A stretch of DNA of 22,768 bases from a virus. The notes beneath the pieces were generated by a model that was given only the letters and a program-made list of their open reading frames with translations, had not been told where the DNA came from and searched no databases. A program made the position numbers and the translations under genes. The stretch lies in IMG/VR virus record IMGVR_UViG_3300017971_000786, positions 1 through 22,768 of that record; one strand, 5' to 3'. Below are positions 21,435-22,768 of this stretch, one piece after another (positions within the stretch are counted from its first letter, which is position 1; every line of letters begins with the position of its first letter).

Positions 21435-21814
21435 AAGACTTCCTGCTTGATAATCTCAACAACGATTTGGTTATTGACGAGACTTCAAACTTTGTCTTTG
21501 TCGAAGATGAAAGTCTTGTGGCACAAAGAGTTGTGCAGCGCCTGGAAACAGGCACAAACGAGTGGCTTTTCGATACTGAGCTAGGGATTGACTATCTCGG
21601 ACAAGTCCTTGTGAAGGCTCCAGACTTAGGTGTCATTCGTGCGATGTTCATTTCGGAAGTCAATACCACTGAAGGGGTCGGTGCTGTTACAAAATATCAA
21701 CAGGAACTGGAAGACAGACGACTCATTGTTGAAATGGAGTTTACAGCGGGAGAAGAAACTGTAGAGTTACGTGGAGCACAGGAAGGGGACGGCTTCTCCT
21801 GGACACAACTGTAG
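21431..21814 (+). CDS. Baseplate wedge protein, gp25-like
   Basis: Its ATG overlaps the spike stop (ATGA). The 127 residues match the gp25-like wedge family: SLVAQRVVQRLETGTNEWLF, DTELGIDYLGQVLVKAP and INSTEG-type loop (EVNTTEGVGAVTKYQQEL), then the beta end. The conserved 'Q-x-x-x-x-R-L-x-T-x-x-x-E-W' and 'G-I-D/x-Y' are visible. In contractile tails gp25 links wedge to sheath and starts sheath assembly. The following gene is J-like, the usual partner in the wedge. Confidence 0.9.
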   Translation: MKDFLLDNLNNDLVIDETSNFVFVEDESLVAQRVVQRLETGTNEWLFDTELGIDYLGQVLVKAPDLGVIRAMFISEVNTTEGVGAVTKYQQELEDRRLIVEMEFTAGEETVELRGAQEGDGFSWTQL

Positions 21815-21823
21815 AGATTCGAA

Positions 21824-22768
21824 ATGTCTGGACTCGATGCGAACGGATTCACAATCAAACGACTCGAAGAGTTGATTAATGATATGGTGACTCGTGCACG
21901 TAGTCCTGACTACTTTGGTCCTGCTATTGCAGCCGAGAACGATACACCGATTGGACATATGATTAGACTTGTAGCAGTGTCCCTATACGAACTATGGGAA
22001 CTCGGACTGCAACTCTACGATACTCGCGATCCATATGCAGCCGATGGGATTCCGCTTGACAATCTGTGTCTGATAACCGGAGTCGAAAGAGAGCCGCAAA
22101 GGAAGTCTACAGTACTGGAAAGGTTCAACGGGTCCTTTGGAACAGTTGTTCCGATTGGAACAGTTGTCAGAGTAACAGACGGTCCGCGTTTTGTTACCAT
22201 AGAGGCAGGTTCAGTTCCCCTCATTGGGTTTGTTGATCTGAACTGTGAGGCGGAAGAATATGGACCGATCGAAGCCCCAGCAGGAACGATCAATGAGCTA
22301 GTTACCCTGATTGCAGGGATAACATCTGTTACTAATCCCAATGATGCTGCTATCGGTCGCTTCGTCGAAAGCAACGAAGACTTGAGGATTCGGAGAGAAA
22401 TTGCTCTTAGAGCTGTAGGAGCTGGAACAGACCAGGCAATCAGAGCAAGAGTTGACGATTTGGACGAAGTTGACGCAGTCAACGTCATTTCGAACAGGAC
22501 TCTGTATACAGATTCATACGGAATCCCAGGAAAGGCCTTTCTTACTGTGATTTGGCCAGATCCTGTTTCAGATCCTGAAGCCGTTGCGGAAGCAATCTGG
22601 GAAGTAATGCCTGCGGGAATCAGGTCCTACGGGACAGAAGAATTTATAGTCACAGACGAACAGGGATATCCACAGTTTGTCGCTTTTTCGTATGCAACAG
22701 AGCTTATTCTCTACATGGAGTTTGTGATTGGATATTCTTCTGCATACGAAGGAGACAATGCAGTCAAG
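21824..22768 (+). CDS. Baseplate wedge protein, J-like (gp47/gpJ type), 3' end outside window
   Basis: The ATG at 21824 follows the gp25-like gene by nine bases (GTAGAG upstream is a weak RBS); the frame is open for 315 codons to the window end, so the C-terminus is missing. The sequence matches baseplate J-like proteins (PF04865): LYELWELGLQLYDTRDPYAA, DGIPLDNLCLITGVEREPQR, GTVVPIGTVVRV, and NEDLRIRREIALRAVGAGTD followed by the VDDLDEVDAVNVISNRT and GIPGKAFLTVIW blocks. Proteins of this family make up the wedge core and bind gp25-like and fibre-attachment partners. Length seen is typical for the first 80 percent of the family. Confidence 0.93.
   Translation, partial: MSGLDANGFTIKRLEELINDMVTRARSPDYFGPAIAAENDTPIGHMIRLVAVSLYELWELGLQLYDTRDPYAADGIPLDNLCLITGVEREPQRKSTVLERFNGSFGTVVPIGTVVRVTDGPRFVTIEAGSVPLIGFVDLNCEAEEYGPIEAPAGTINELVTLIAGITSVTNPNDAAIGRFVESNEDLRIRREIALRAVGAGTDQAIRARVDDLDEVDAVNVISNRTLYTDSYGIPGKAFLTVIWPDPVSDPEAVAEAIWEVMPAGIRSYGTEEFIVTDEQGYPQFVAFSYATELILYMEFVIGYSSAYEGDNAVK
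22137..22167 (+). repeat. 13-bp direct repeat, 18-bp period, in the J-like gene
   Basis: TTGGAACAGTTGT occurs at 22137-22149 and 22155-22167. It encodes GTVV-PI-GTVV in frame, matching the repeated glycine-threonine strand seen in J-like proteins, so codon-level conservation probably explains it. Confidence 0.7.

Noticed and set aside
1-22768. Integration, lysogeny, defence or CRISPR genes
   Set aside because: I looked for integrase, repressor, toxin-antitoxin, nuclease-helicase and repeat-spacer patterns on both strands and saw none; all recognised genes are virion or packaging genes.

Overview
The window is the packaging, head and tail block of a contractile-tailed double-stranded DNA phage (myovirus morphology, class Caudoviricetes), as a free phage or a prophage. 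All genes lie on the + strand and are packed tightly, with many stop/start overlaps (ATGA, TAATG, TGATG, TAGTG, GTGA). I see no integrase, repressor, lysis gene, tRNA or CRISPR. The host cannot be named from this sequence: RBSs are ordinary AGGAG types, and ATG, GTG and TTG starts are all used.

Layout. (1) 1-1005: the end of a probable small terminase, an unrecognised 148-aa gene, a strong rho-independent terminator at 894-930, and an intergenic stretch with a TTGACA box and a palindrome. (2) 1006-7719: TTG-started large terminase, HK97-type portal, Mu F/SPP1 gp7-type minor head protein, U35 prohead protease with a long C-terminal extension, and an HK97-fold major capsid protein whose E-loop carries an apparent inserted domain. 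(3) 7798-12369: a Cys/His-motif small protein, then a block of appendage-like proteins: two share the same N-terminal anchor on different C-terminal parts, one has Ig-like repeats and one is beta-helix-like. These sit where decoration or head-fibre genes would be. (4) 12369-14159: head-tail adaptor, gp10-like neck protein, stopper-like protein and tail terminator. (5) 14172-18950: DUF3383 sheath, DUF3277 tube, a tail assembly chaperone with a -1 frameshift extension, and a 723-aa tape measure. (6) 18950-22768: a compact baseplate in Pam3-like order: Dit-like protein, plug, hub, Gp138-type spike, gp25-like wedge and a J-like wedge protein cut by the window end.

The genes form one assembly line: terminase and portal package DNA into a protease-matured capsid, neck proteins close the head, and sheath, tube and tape measure build a tail on the baseplate. 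The least routine signals are a five-base word (TCGAA) strongly over-represented in all codon phases but absent from 1-1212 and 8502-10677, the modular appendage block with its shared anchor, the major capsid E-loop insertion, and the frameshifted chaperone that fills an otherwise unexplained gap at 16596-16778.
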